From the NCBI GenBank assembly GCA_963716925.1, contig CAVQUX010000010.1, positions 1,674,001 to 1,738,000 on the forward strand: 64,000 nt of DNA. Reading direction: 5' to 3'. The notes below the pieces were generated by a model, which saw only the letters and a program-made list of their open reading frames with translations, searched no databases and was not told the DNA's origin. Below, piece by piece: positions 35,386 through 45,169 of the stretch (positions are counted from its first letter, which is position 1; every line of letters starts with the position of its first letter). Both the position numbers and the translations under genes were made by a program. Origin of the DNA: DAISKN01 sp963716925. GTDB lineage: Bacteria > Acidobacteriota > Vicinamibacteria > Marinacidobacterales > SMYC01.

Positions 35386-36750
35386 ATGAGCTTCGCACTC
35401 CTGTTCCTGATCGCCGGCGCCCCTACGATGCGGCTCGACTACTATCACAGCGGAAACGCGACGAAAGAGATCTTCAGCGTCGACCGCATCGTCGTCGAGC
35501 CTCTCCCCTGGCCCGGAAGCCCCGCACAGGCTCTCGATGAGACGAACCTGGGAAAGTACCGGTTCGAGTTGCTCGACCGCGGCACGAACCGCGTGATCTT
35601 CAGCCGCGGCTTCGCTTCGATCTACGGCGAGTGGGAGACGACGGAAGAGGCGACGAAGGTGAACCGGACCTTCCACGAGTCGCTCCGCTTTCCAACACCG
35701 GACGGCCCGGTGCAGATCCTGCTCAAGAAGCGGGATTCCGACAACGCGTTCCGCGAGATCTGGTCGACGCTCGTGGATCCCGCGGACAGGTTCGTCGACC
35801 GGTCGAAGCCGGCGCCGCCGGGGGCCGTCCTCGAGATCGAGAAGAACGGGGATCCGGTCACCAAGGTCGACTTCCTCATCCTGGGAGACGGCTACACCGC
35901 GTCCGAGCTCGCGAAGTTCGAGAAAGACGCGCGGCGGCTGACGGAGCTTCTCTTCCAAGCTTCCCCCTTCCGGGAACGCCGGAAGGACTTCAACGTCTGG
36001 GCGCTCGCTCCTGCGGCGGCGGAATCGGGCATCTCCCGTCCCTCGAGCGGCATTCATCGCCGCTCGCCGCTCGGGACGACCTACGACGCTTTCGGCTCCG
36101 AGCGCTACGTCCTCACGTTCGAAAACCGCGCGTATCGCGATGTCGCCTCTTTCGCCCCTTACGAGTTCGTCGAGATCCTCGTGAACAACGAGACCTACGG
36201 CGGCGGGGGAATCCTCGGCCTCTACGGCACCGTCGCCGCCGACAGCGCCGAAGCTCCCTACGTCTTCGTCCACGAGTTCGCCCACCACTTCGCCGGGCTC
36301 GCCGACGAGTACTACACCTCTCCCGTGGCCTACGCTCCCACGACCGTCAAGACCGAGCCCTGGGAGCCGAACGTGACCGCTCTACTGGATCCGCGGGCGC
36401 TCAAATGGAAGGACCTCGTCGACGCGGAAACACCGCTTCCGACGCCGTGGCAGAAGGAGGAGTTCGAGAAACGCGAACGCGAGTTTCAGGAGCGCCGGGC
36501 CCGCATCCGGGCCGAAGGCCGCCCAGAAGCCGAGATGGAGGCGCTCTTCCGCGAGGTCCGAGACTTCGAGGTGCGCCTGTTCGAGGTCGAGAAGTACCTG
36601 GGGAAGGTCGGAGCCTTCGAAGGCGCGATGTACGAGGCGAAAGGGTACTACCGGCCCGAGGTCGACTGCATCATGTTCACGAGAAGCCAGGCGTTCTGCA
36701 CCGTCTGCCGGAGGGCGATCGAGAGAGTGATCGATTTCTACGCGGAATGA
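35386..36750 (+). CDS. M64 family metallopeptidase (IgA-peptidase-like)
   Basis: 454 aa. The zinc motif is VHEFAHHFAGLADEYY near residue 300, with HExxH and the GLADEY helix that defines M64. The N-terminal beta domain starts LDYYHSGNATKEIFSVDRIVVEP, which is the M64 N-domain, and the catalytic domain begins VDFLILGDGYTASELAKF. A short hydrophobic N-terminus may be a signal peptide. Late cysteines (CIMFTRSQAFCTVCRRAIE) may form a disulfide. Probably a secreted peptidase. Its end overlaps the end of the converging gene by 13 bases. Confidence 0.92.
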   Translation: MSFALLFLIAGAPTMRLDYYHSGNATKEIFSVDRIVVEPLPWPGSPAQALDETNLGKYRFELLDRGTNRVIFSRGFASIYGEWETTEEATKVNRTFHESLRFPTPDGPVQILLKKRDSDNAFREIWSTLVDPADRFVDRSKPAPPGAVLEIEKNGDPVTKVDFLILGDGYTASELAKFEKDARRLTELLFQASPFRERRKDFNVWALAPAAAESGISRPSSGIHRRSPLGTTYDAFGSERYVLTFENRAYRDVASFAPYEFVEILVNNETYGGGGILGLYGTVAADSAEAPYVFVHEFAHHFAGLADEYYTSPVAYAPTTVKTEPWEPNVTALLDPRALKWKDLVDAETPLPTPWQKEEFEKREREFQERRARIRAEGRPEAEMEALFREVRDFEVRLFEVEKYLGKVGAFEGAMYEAKGYYRPEVDCIMFTRSQAFCTVCRRAIERVIDFYAE

Positions 36751-37673
36751 ACGCGGAGCTCGTCGAGAGTCTGGGGAATCCCGCGTTCGTACGGCGTCGT
36801 CTCCAGCGCTCCCAGAAGGGCTCGGAGCTTCGAGGTGTCGAAGGACAACGGCGTCACGTAGTGAGGAACCATCGGAAGGAAGCTCCGGAGCTCGGCATTG
36901 AAAAGGCCGGCGAGCCGAAGAAGCCAGGGGGCGGCGGCGCGGAGCTTCACGGCGCGGCGGAGGTGCTCGCTCGCGATCGCCGCGAGGCGTCGGCCGGTCA
37001 GAGGACCGGCACCGGGGAAGAGGTAACGCTCGCCGTACGCCTCCTCGCGATGAGCGAGGTCGACTACCGTCTTCATCGCGTCGGGCACGAAGCTGTGCTC
37101 GCGCGGGACGTCGGCGGCGCCGATCCAGCTCATCGGTTTTCCGCGAACCGCGTCCCGCAGAGCGTTCTGGAGAACGCTGGTGTGGACGTTCGGGCCGTAG
37201 AAATCCGGAAGGTTCACGATCCCGGCGCCTTCGCGCTGAAGCGCGTCTTCGGCCGCCCTTCGGTATCGTACCCAGGGAGGACCGCCTTCTCGCGGGTGGC
37301 TCTCGTCGAGGGGAAGCCGGACGATGGGAAGGTACGCCCAGTAGCTCGAGACCTGCACGCACCGCGCGCCCGTCGTTCTCAGCGCCGCCGCAACGTTCTC
37401 CGCCACCTTCGGGTGTCGATCCATGAGCTCGCTCGGAAGTCCGATGCAGTCGAAGACCAGGTCGCAGCCCTCGATCGCGCGCCCGGCGCCGCCCTCGTCG
37501 AGAACGTCCACGGCGATGCGCTCGAGGTCGCCTTCGGGAAACGTCTTCTCGAGGTTCCTGGAGGAGCGCGAGACCACGCGGATTGCCGGCACGCGGCCGC
37601 GGAGCCGGGAGGTGAGACGAATCCCCGTTGGCCCGGTGGCGCCGAGCACTACCGCCCTCTGGAAGGAGATCAT
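36738..37673 (-). CDS. NAD(P)-binding atypical SDR / NAD-dependent epimerase-like
   Basis: 311 aa. The Rossmann motif is VVLGATGPTGIRLTSRLRG at the N-terminus, and LVFDCIGLPSELMDRHPKVAEN gives the second strand and helix; NLPDFYGPNVH lies near the active site. A YxxxK pair is replaced by SSYWAY, so it is of the atypical/extended kind and a sugar or quinone function cannot be fixed. The start overlaps the stop of the M28 gene (ATGA at 37670-37673), meaning coupled translation. Confidence 0.82.
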   Translation of the reverse strand: MISFQRAVVLGATGPTGIRLTSRLRGRVPAIRVVSRSSRNLEKTFPEGDLERIAVDVLDEGGAGRAIEGCDLVFDCIGLPSELMDRHPKVAENVAAALRTTGARCVQVSSYWAYLPIVRLPLDESHPREGGPPWVRYRRAAEDALQREGAGIVNLPDFYGPNVHTSVLQNALRDAVRGKPMSWIGAADVPREHSFVPDAMKTVVDLAHREEAYGERYLFPGAGPLTGRRLAAIASEHLRRAVKLRAAAPWLLRLAGLFNAELRSFLPMVPHYVTPLSFDTSKLRALLGALETTPYERGIPQTLDELRVHSA

Positions 37674-39736
37674 TCTCGAAACCGCACGACCCCCGCACGG
37701 GCGAGGAGCTCGAGGTACTCGTTCACCGCCTCGATCGAGACCGGATCCAGCTCGGCCGAGACCGCGTCGCGGATCTCGGCGAGGGTACGGCGGCCGTCGG
37801 TGAAGTTCAGCACTTCGAATTGTGCGAGCTCGTCGAGGGAAACGGACGGCACGTCGGGCCCCAGCGTCGCGGCCAGCTGGTCGTAGTAATAGAGGTTGGT
37901 CGGTCCCTGGACCTCATCGCTCCTCATCGGGACTCTTGCGCCCAACGCCGTGGCGCCGGGCTCGAGCGCAGCGTCGTCGCGAGGAGACGTCGTGAGCGCT
38001 TCATAGCTCCCTCGTAGGGCGAGCTCGCTTCCCCGCTGCGTGACCTCGAGGCTCTCGATCCAGGGCGTGAGGCTCACCGCGGCGCCGGTGAAATTCACGA
38101 TCGACTCGAGAGCGTCCTTTTCCCGCTGAACCGCGTGGCGGATCCGGTTCCTCGCCTCCCGATAGGCTTCGTGGACCGCCTCGCCTTCGGCGGCTGCCAT
38201 ATCGGCGAGTGCGCGGGCTCGATCCGCTCCGAGACGCATGGCACCCCGGCCCGCGGTCTCCGCGAGAAGCACCGGCGCTTCCGTCGGGCCGACACTCGCC
38301 AGCGTGTAGCCGATGGCGGCTCCGAGGAACGCGACCCGCTGGAGCTTGGTGGCATCGAGGTTCTCGGGGACGTCCTTGTTGGTGTGGATGTACACGTCGG
38401 GCCAATCGTGGAAGTACAGCATGGGGATTCCGAAGGCGCTGTCCCCGAAGACCTGATGATCGCTTCCGAGATCGAGCCCCTGCATCTCGGCGACGAAATC
38501 CTCCTTCGTGCCCTCGGGGGAGAGGATGGCGTCGCTGAAATCGCCTCGTGAGGTCGCCCGCCGGCTTCCGTCCTTCACGTAATCGAAGAAGACCTCGCCC
38601 ACGTCCCCGATGAACGTCGGGATCGAAGCGGGCGGCCGCGACACGAAGAACACGGATTTGGTCGCCGCCGGGGCCCCTCCCACCATGTCCATGTGGATTC
38701 CGGCTCTCATGCGGGAGGCGATCTCGGGACGGCGCACCAGGTAGGCGAAGCTTCCGGAGATCTCGGGAGGCCAAACGAAGCGGATGGTGCGCCTCGGGGG
38801 CGGGAGCGCTCCGCTCTTAATCAGGAGCGAGAGTGTCCGGGCGGCTTCGAGGATCGCCGCGGCTCCGCTCGCGTTGTCGTTCGCGCCCGGGCTCTGGTGA
38901 TCGAGGTGGCAGGTGAAGACGATCTCCTCGCCCGCCAGATCGGTTCCCGGGATCAGGCCGGTCGTGACCTCGAAGTAGTCGGGAACGAGACGGGCCTTCA
39001 CTTCCGCACGCAGCCGGACGACTTCGCCCGACGCGAGCCTCGCCTGGAGCGCGCGCGCCTGACGTGGGCTCGTCATGAACGCGAACCTGTTCTGGGTGTT
39101 GGCGGGGTCGAGATGCCCCCAGCGGACGACGTCGGGATCGTCCCCGGACCAGCCCGTGCGCTGATTGGGGAAGTAGCTCAGGATCCCGGCGGCCCCCCGC
39201 TCTTCGACCGCGAGGCGGTGCACCGTCGGAAGCGGGCCACCCGCGAGCACGACCTTTCCGCGCACGTCCTTGTCGCGATAGTCGTTCTGCGACGCGCCCG
39301 AGCCGACGTCGATCAGATCCGCGGTCACCTCCGCGTCCTGGCTGTAGTCCGCGAGCGCGACCTTCATCTCGCCGTAGTCCCCGAGCCTTTCGCGACCGGG
39401 AGTGACCTCCCAGAGGCTCCCTGCCTCGGCCCTCCAGCCGTAGTACGCGCGGAAGTGGCGGTAGAGAGTCTCTCCGTCGGCGGGGAGCTTCTCGATCTCC
39501 ACGTTTCTCAGCCCGTACGTGGTCGCGCGCTCTTTCATGAGCTCCGCGGCGCGGCGGTAGCCTTCGGATGCCTGTACGCGGTGCATTTGCGCGAGCTCTC
39601 TCACCGTGGCCTTCGCGGCGGCGCCGGAGACTTCGTCGCGAATGGCCTCCAGAGTCGCGTCGGAGATCAGCGTGACCTTACGCTGGGCCATCGCCGGCGG
39701 AGGAAGCACGAGAAGGAGGAGAAACAGGCGTTTCAT
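37670..39736 (-). CDS. Exported M28 family aminopeptidase with PA-like domain
   Basis: 688 aa from the ATG at 39736. Signal peptide KRLFLLLLVLPPPAMA. A protease-associated region lies near GKVVLAGGPLPTVHRLAVEERGAAGI. The di-zinc domain shows TCHLDHQSPGANDNASGAAAILEAA (His, Asp), the general base Glu in VWPPEISGSFA, Asp in IHMDMVGG, and a late His in YFHDWPDVYIHTNKD. The last 70 residues end with QFEVLNFTDGRRTLAEIRDAVS, a DUF4910-like or PqqD-like piece. It trims peptides outside the cytosol. Divergent from the desaturase with overlapping ATG/CAT. Confidence 0.9.
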   Translation of the reverse strand: MKRLFLLLLVLPPPAMAQRKVTLISDATLEAIRDEVSGAAAKATVRELAQMHRVQASEGYRRAAELMKERATTYGLRNVEIEKLPADGETLYRHFRAYYGWRAEAGSLWEVTPGRERLGDYGEMKVALADYSQDAEVTADLIDVGSGASQNDYRDKDVRGKVVLAGGPLPTVHRLAVEERGAAGILSYFPNQRTGWSGDDPDVVRWGHLDPANTQNRFAFMTSPRQARALQARLASGEVVRLRAEVKARLVPDYFEVTTGLIPGTDLAGEEIVFTCHLDHQSPGANDNASGAAAILEAARTLSLLIKSGALPPPRRTIRFVWPPEISGSFAYLVRRPEIASRMRAGIHMDMVGGAPAATKSVFFVSRPPASIPTFIGDVGEVFFDYVKDGSRRATSRGDFSDAILSPEGTKEDFVAEMQGLDLGSDHQVFGDSAFGIPMLYFHDWPDVYIHTNKDVPENLDATKLQRVAFLGAAIGYTLASVGPTEAPVLLAETAGRGAMRLGADRARALADMAAAEGEAVHEAYREARNRIRHAVQREKDALESIVNFTGAAVSLTPWIESLEVTQRGSELALRGSYEALTTSPRDDAALEPGATALGARVPMRSDEVQGPTNLYYYDQLAATLGPDVPSVSLDELAQFEVLNFTDGRRTLAEIRDAVSAELDPVSIEAVNEYLELLARAGVVRFRE

Positions 39737-39755
39737 GAGTGCTATCCTATCGGAG

Positions 39756-40721
39756 ATGGCGAAGACGCCGCACGTCTCCGAGGCGGAGCGCGATCGCCGC
39801 ATCCGCCGCTGGATCCGCAAGGGCGAGTCGAGGCTCGTCGCGCGCCATCCGGCGCTCGGCCACCGCGACCTGTTCGGCGCGCTCTTCTTTGTCACCTCCA
39901 TCGCCGGCATGGTCGGCCTTGGCTGGCTCTATGCGATAGGAGCGGCACCGGGGGCCGTCGTCGTCCTCGGGAGCGCCTTCTTCGCCTCGATCCTCCACGA
40001 GATCGAGCACGACTTGATCCACTTCCTCTACTTCCGGACCCGCCCTCTGGCCCACAATCTGATGATGCTCGGGGTCTGGGTCTTTCGTGGAAACGTGGTC
40101 CATGGATGGTACCGGAGGAGGATCCACCTGCACCATCACCGGGCTTCGGGAAGCTCGACGGACGTCGAAGAGCGGCTCCTCGGTCTCGGTCAGCCGCTTG
40201 GACCGCGGCGACTACTGGGGATGGTCGACGGCGCCATGGCGTATCTTCTCAACGCCCGGAGACTTCAACGGGAGATCCCCGGTTTCCGCAGGAGCTCGCT
40301 CGCGGTCGCGGCCCTCCCCGTGTATCCGATCTTCGCCGCCGTCCTCGTGAGCTATCTCGGGGGACGCGCCCTCGGAATCCCCGTGCCGCGCGCGATCGAG
40401 GTGCTCGCCGTCTCCTGGGTCTTCCCCAACTATCTCCGGCAGGCGGCGCTTCAGATCGTCGCCTCGAACGTCCACTACTACGAGGACGTGAGGAGTCTTC
40501 GCGAGGAAACCCAGGTGTTACGGCCCCTGTTCCTCTGGCCGCTCCAGGTCTTCTGCTTCAACTTCGGCACCACCCACAGCTTCCACCACTATGTCGTGGA
40601 TCAGCCGTTCTACGTGAGGCAGCTCATCGCCCCCTGGGTGCTCCCATCGCTCGCGAAGTACGGCCAGAGGTTCAACGATCTCGGCACGTTTCGGCGCGCG
40701 AATCGCTTCCGATTGGCGTGA
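39756..40721 (+). CDS. Membrane fatty acid desaturase
   Basis: 321 aa from the ATG at 39756; an alternative at 39735 overlaps the M28 start codon on the other strand. The three histidine boxes of the di-iron site are HEIEHDLIH (81-89), HLHHHRA (124-130) and HSFHHYV (about 278-284). Four hydrophobic segments place it in the inner membrane. The family uses O2 and electrons to desaturate or hydroxylate acyl chains; the length and boxes match stand-alone lipid desaturases. Confidence 0.9.
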   Translation: MAKTPHVSEAERDRRIRRWIRKGESRLVARHPALGHRDLFGALFFVTSIAGMVGLGWLYAIGAAPGAVVVLGSAFFASILHEIEHDLIHFLYFRTRPLAHNLMMLGVWVFRGNVVHGWYRRRIHLHHHRASGSSTDVEERLLGLGQPLGPRRLLGMVDGAMAYLLNARRLQREIPGFRRSSLAVAALPVYPIFAAVLVSYLGGRALGIPVPRAIEVLAVSWVFPNYLRQAALQIVASNVHYYEDVRSLREETQVLRPLFLWPLQVFCFNFGTTHSFHHYVVDQPFYVRQLIAPWVLPSLAKYGQRFNDLGTFRRANRFRLA

Positions 40722-40737
40722 TCCCCGGGAGCAGGCG

Positions 40738-41424
40738 TCAGCTCCGGCGCCGCAGGCCGCGTCCGAGGGTTCCGATGAGCCCTACCCCCAAAAGGAGGAG
40801 GGTTCCCGGCTCCGGAATCGACCCGGCCCCAGTCAGAAGGATCTCGTAGGCCACGGGCAGATCGAGCCGTCCGGTGACGTTGAGATCCCAAAACAGAACG
40901 GGATCCAGTCCTCCTGCGGTGAAGTCGGGCCCGGCCACGGTCAGCAGGTCTTCGAATATTCTCCCGGACGCGCTGTACGGCTCATTGTCCCACCAGCCGA
41001 TCGCGAGGTAATAGAGGCCGGCGCTCACCGGACCCAGCGGATGGCCTGCCGGCAGCAGAGACTGGCTCCCGAGGCCATCGCCTTCATCGTTCATGTAGAT
41101 TCCCCGTCCGTCCAGCCCGAAGAGAAACAACTGGGGGTCGTCCACGTTGAAGCCCGGGGACCCCACGGTCCTGGCGGAGAAGGCCAGGGGATCGACGATG
41201 TGGATCTGGAACATATCGACGTCAAAGAGGTTGTTGAATGGATCCGCGGGATCTTCCAGGCTGCCAAAGATACTGGTCAGCGGATCGGCGATACCGCTGA
41301 CGATCTGTGCCGTACCGGGCAGCGACCCGGCCTCCCCGATCTCGAACCAGGGCGTCGCCATGGACGCGCCCGCGAAAGCCAGTGTGAAGCACAAAACCAG
41401 GAGCCAAAGCATCGTCTTTTTCAT
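40738..41424 (-). CDS. PEP-CTERM sorted exported protein
   Basis: 228 aa from the ATG at 41424, which has GGGGGG shortly before it. Signal peptide KKTMLWLLVLCFTLAFAGASMA. The C-terminus has the sorting tail IPEPGTLLLLGVGLIGTLG ending in RGLRRRS, made of the PEP motif, a hydrophobic helix and basic residues. Exosortase cuts such tails; its gene is not here. The body (WDNEPYSASGRIFEDL) resembles no named domain. It lies 62 bases after the stop of the upstream subtilase, so the two may be co-expressed. Confidence 0.88.
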   Translation of the reverse strand: MKKTMLWLLVLCFTLAFAGASMATPWFEIGEAGSLPGTAQIVSGIADPLTSIFGSLEDPADPFNNLFDVDMFQIHIVDPLAFSARTVGSPGFNVDDPQLFLFGLDGRGIYMNDEGDGLGSQSLLPAGHPLGPVSAGLYYLAIGWWDNEPYSASGRIFEDLLTVAGPDFTAGGLDPVLFWDLNVTGRLDLPVAYEILLTGAGSIPEPGTLLLLGVGLIGTLGRGLRRRS

Positions 41425-41486
41425 TCGAATCCCCCCGTCGTCCAATGATGCGAAAATGAGGCTCTCACCGCTCGACCTCCTCGACC

Positions 41487-44400
41487 TTACTCAATGACGG
41501 TGATGGCATCCGCCTCGCGCCCCGTCCTGCCGTCCCGATACATCAGCAGTAAACCGATCTGCGAGGGGGAAGCGGTCGCGCCGCCCGGCACCGAGTTGAT
41601 CGTCAGGATGCTGGAACCTCCCGCGGGAACGGAGCTCGGCGCCACCGAGCCCGTGAACCGCGGGGTGTTGGGCGTGTAGAGCATGTTGGGGATCGCGTCG
41701 GTCAATCCCCCGGTGTAGTAATTGTCGAACGCGTACACGCTGAATCGGAACTGAGCGCCGGCGCTGACTCCGATGTCGGAGAGCAGCACCGTGAAGATGG
41801 CGTTGGCCGAATTCAGATCCGCATCGGTGAAGAAACGGATGGTCTGGGCGTTGGTGGCGAGATTGACCACCGCCGTGACGTTCTGACCGGTCGCGCCGAA
41901 ACCGCCGTTCTCGGCATTGAAGATGACGAAGTCGTTGGTGCCGTCATTGTTGCTGTCGACATAAATATCGAACTCGGCGGGGTAGTTGGGATGCGCGCGC
42001 TCGCCGAAGGTGTTCACCGCGAACTGAGCGCCGTCACCGGAGCCGAAGATGTTCACCTGACGCACGCCAACCGACTTGAGGTCCACGATGGCGAAGTTGT
42101 CGCCCGGCTTGGGAAGAGTCGCCGAGGGGAGTTTCGGGCTGGTGCCGGTGAGCGAGAAGACGTCGACGCGTCCGGCGACTGCGCCTGCCGTGTTGGCGAG
42201 CGTCAGGTTGCCGGTGCCGCCGCTGAGAACCACGCTCGTGGCGGACGGTGTCACCGCCGCGGATTTGTGCGGAAGAATATGCCAGGGGAGCCGGACGGTA
42301 TCCATGGAATCTGAAATCGTCAGATAGCCGTCGAACTCCACGTTCCGCAGTAAAGCTCCATTCCCGCCACTCGAGCCGCCGTTCAGGTTCCAGGTAGGGA
42401 GCATCGAAGCGTTCAATGTAAGTTTCGCGACGAAAGTGGCGCTGCCGTTTCCTGGAACCGTGACGTTGGGCGGCGTGCTGAGGGTCACGGCACCGCTGGC
42501 GGCGTCCGACGCGTAGCGGAAGGCGTTTCCGATCGAGAACGACCGCTCCGTGCTGTCGTAGTTACGCACCAGGACCTTGCGCTGATACGTGTTGATGCCG
42601 ATGCTTCGATAATGGCCGAACGAGAGGCCGACGCTCGGCGGATCCTGCGCATCCCAGGCCGCGGCATTGGCCAGCCGCGCCCGGTTCACCCGAAGCTCGC
42701 CCCCCCCGATGCGGGTGATTTCAGCGAGCACGCCGGGCTGCGTCGCGGGATTGATCAAAACGTTCGTCTCGGCGTTGTTCATGAGTCGCGCCTTGACCTC
42801 GGTGGGCGTAATTAGCGGGAAGGCCTCCATCAGGAGTGCCGCCGCGCCGCTGACCATGGGGGCGGCCCCGGAGGTGCCGCTGAATGCCGTTTCACCGCTC
42901 CCGGTCCCGACTTCTGCCGAGACCGAACCCCCCGGCGCCCCGATGTCCGGCTTGATGGCGTTGTAGCTGTACCCCGGTCCGCGCGCGGAAGACCCCACCA
43001 TGCTCATCGCCATCGGCAGGGCATTGGCGGGCGAAACCGAAACGTTCACGGGCGCGGCGATGTTGGCTTTGATGAGATTGGAGGTGGACTGGGTGATGAC
43101 CAGGGTGGGGACAAAGGTGTCCCCGCCGCCGAAGGCGAAGCTGACAGCGTCACCGGCGGCCACCAGTCCGATGAGCACGCCGATGGCGCCCGCCTTGGCT
43201 GCCCGGTCGGTCTTCAGGCTCACGCTGCACACACCCCGGTCGATGAGCGCCACTTTGCCCGCCGGGTTGTCGAGGTACGGGTCGTCTCCCGGCTGGCCGG
43301 CAACGCTGCCTGCCGGGCAGCCTCGTCCGACGAAGGCCACGGCGCCCGTGAAACCGGCCCCGATCGGGGCCCAGTCGACCGTTGCGGTGTTCGGATAGTT
43401 GCCCGCAATCCCCGCGGGCGAGTTGATCTGGAGCGGAAAGGTGAGCGCGCTCGGAACCTGGGTCTGAGCCACGCTGATGGCGGCGGGCGTCGACGACGGC
43501 GAGGACACGATATAGGGCCGGTCGGCCGCATTTCCCGCGGCAGCCACCACCACTACACCGAAGTACGTGACGATCGTGACCGCCTGGCTGAGATCGTCTT
43601 CGCGCTGTCCGTAGTTGGAGCCGAGCGAGAGGTTCACGACGTCCGCGGCGTCCGAGAGGTCGCCGTTTCCGTCCGGATCGAGCGCGAAATCCAATCCCAG
43701 CAACAACGCGATGCCATTGCAGGAGGTGGAAACCGCGCTACAAGTCTTGACGGCCAGCAGGAAAGCTCCGGGTGCCACCCCCTTGTGCGTGCCGTCGGCG
43801 CTCAGCCCGGCGATGATGTCGGCCACGTGCGTGCCGTGTCCTTCGAAATCGATCGGGTCGGGATCCGGTGCGCGCGGGCCGTTGGGCCAGGCTTCGCCGA
43901 CGAAGTCGTACCCTTCGACCACTTTCGCCGTGGGAAACAGGCCGTCGCGGGTCGTGTTCTGGGGGGCGCCCGGAGCCGCACCGTAGGCGGCGATGTATGC
44001 CGCCGTCGTTCCGGGTCCGCCCAGATTGCGGTGCGTGTAATCGACGCCGGAATCCAGGACCGCGACCTTGACGCCCGCTCCCGTGAAGCCCGCCGCCTGC
44101 ACGGCCGCCGCGCCAACGTAGGGCACGGTCTCACTCAGAGACATCTCGTAGTCGACGACCGGACGAACCGCCGACACGCTCGGAAGGCTCTTCAGCTCGC
44201 CGACTCGAGACTCTTCGATCGCGATCATCACGGCGTTGTGAGCCTTGCTGACGCGTCCGAGCTCGCGCCCGCCAAGCCCGACTATCTGGAGCATGAGCTC
44301 GTTCTGTTTCTCGTTCAGCTGGCTCAGATAGGCCCGCTGCTGGTCGGGCGTTAGACGCCCGCCCGAGCGCTTGCTGTTGGGGCCGTTCGCGGCGGCCAGC

Positions 44401-44501
44401 GGCGCGTCCTTCAGGCGAACCACGAGCTGGACTTCGTCTGCCACGGATGCGGAAACTGCGATGGCGAGGGCTAACACGGTCAGCAGAAAGAGTCGGTTCA
44501 T
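41487..44501 (-). CDS. Large secreted subtilase (S8) with PA domain
   Basis: 1004 aa from the ATG at 44501. Signal peptide NRLFLLTVLALAIAVSASVA, inhibitor-like N-terminus, then the catalytic domain with Asp150 (VLDSGVDYTH), His222 (GHGTHVAD) and Ser544 (SGTSGAAP). A protease-associated segment lies near 395-490 (ALIDRGVCSVSLKTDRAAKAGAIGV). The last 350 residues are beta-rich with the ends of two Ig-like domains and no anchor tail. It is a serine endopeptidase acting outside the cell. The unusually long C-terminus probably aids substrate or surface binding. Confidence 0.92.
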   Translation of the reverse strand: MNRLFLLTVLALAIAVSASVADEVQLVVRLKDAPLAAANGPNSKRSGGRLTPDQQRAYLSQLNEKQNELMLQIVGLGGRELGRVSKAHNAVMIAIEESRVGELKSLPSVSAVRPVVDYEMSLSETVPYVGAAAVQAAGFTGAGVKVAVLDSGVDYTHRNLGGPGTTAAYIAAYGAAPGAPQNTTRDGLFPTAKVVEGYDFVGEAWPNGPRAPDPDPIDFEGHGTHVADIIAGLSADGTHKGVAPGAFLLAVKTCSAVSTSCNGIALLLGLDFALDPDGNGDLSDAADVVNLSLGSNYGQREDDLSQAVTIVTYFGVVVVAAAGNAADRPYIVSSPSSTPAAISVAQTQVPSALTFPLQINSPAGIAGNYPNTATVDWAPIGAGFTGAVAFVGRGCPAGSVAGQPGDDPYLDNPAGKVALIDRGVCSVSLKTDRAAKAGAIGVLIGLVAAGDAVSFAFGGGDTFVPTLVITQSTSNLIKANIAAPVNVSVSPANALPMAMSMVGSSARGPGYSYNAIKPDIGAPGGSVSAEVGTGSGETAFSGTSGAAPMVSGAAALLMEAFPLITPTEVKARLMNNAETNVLINPATQPGVLAEITRIGGGELRVNRARLANAAAWDAQDPPSVGLSFGHYRSIGINTYQRKVLVRNYDSTERSFSIGNAFRYASDAASGAVTLSTPPNVTVPGNGSATFVAKLTLNASMLPTWNLNGGSSGGNGALLRNVEFDGYLTISDSMDTVRLPWHILPHKSAAVTPSATSVVLSGGTGNLTLANTAGAVAGRVDVFSLTGTSPKLPSATLPKPGDNFAIVDLKSVGVRQVNIFGSGDGAQFAVNTFGERAHPNYPAEFDIYVDSNNDGTNDFVIFNAENGGFGATGQNVTAVVNLATNAQTIRFFTDADLNSANAIFTVLLSDIGVSAGAQFRFSVYAFDNYYTGGLTDAIPNMLYTPNTPRFTGSVAPSSVPAGGSSILTINSVPGGATASPSQIGLLLMYRDGRTGREADAITVIE

Positions 44502-45169
44502 CACAGCACACTCCGGGTTCGCTCTTGGATGCCACGCCGCGATGGAGCGGCGGGAAGCACGGAACCGAGCCCCGTTCCGGGAATCCCTAGACTGCGTTGC
44601 ATGGAGGAGCAAGGGCGCCGATGACGTAGACCCGATCGGAACTGACGAGGCCTGACGCCACCATCTTTAGGACTATCGATGCCACTCTCGGACCCTCCTG
44701 AGCCATTCATGTCGCTCGCGTGGGTCGGGTATCCTGATGTAGGAGCAATGGATGTGCCAAGCGCCCTCCGAAGTTTCTCTGGCCGAACGACGACTGCAAG
44801 CCGCACAAATCATTACTCGAGTCCACTCGTACCGCCGCCTTCGAGCGCCTTCGTCGTTTTCGACCGTCAAATCCGGCGACAGCGCCCGACGTGAACGAGA
44901 GGGCTGAATCGAACAAGGCTAACGGGTTCAATGGGCTGCAGGCCGATCTCCAGTCTTGTAAAGGTTTCCGTCATCATCGGTTTGCACGGACAGGCGAAAC
45001 GGCCCATGAGCGAGGTCGGTGGGCTTGACAGCTCCTGGAAGGAACGGCTAAGGTTGCATTCCCAACCGCTCTCGTTCTTCCAAAGGCAACCTCCCTCGAT
45101 GCGCGCGCCGGTGCTGCTCCACTTCGCCCGGAATGAGGGATCCGGGTGCTGGTCAGTCGGGTGAGTTCC
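44502..45169. other. 668-base stretch without a recognisable gene
   Basis: The gap between the subtilase (start 44501) and the PilZ protein (start 45170). It holds the upstream regions of both. Open frames here are short or antisense and none has a recognisable family motif, a good ribosome site or coding bias. I see no hairpin terminator or clear operator. A small RNA cannot be excluded. Confidence 0.6.

Noticed and set aside
34354..36288. Long antisense open frames (also 4709-5815, 12433-13803, 47382-48761, 61441-63246)
   Set aside because: High GC at third codon positions keeps antisense frames open. They are low-complexity, have no family motif and lie opposite well-supported genes.
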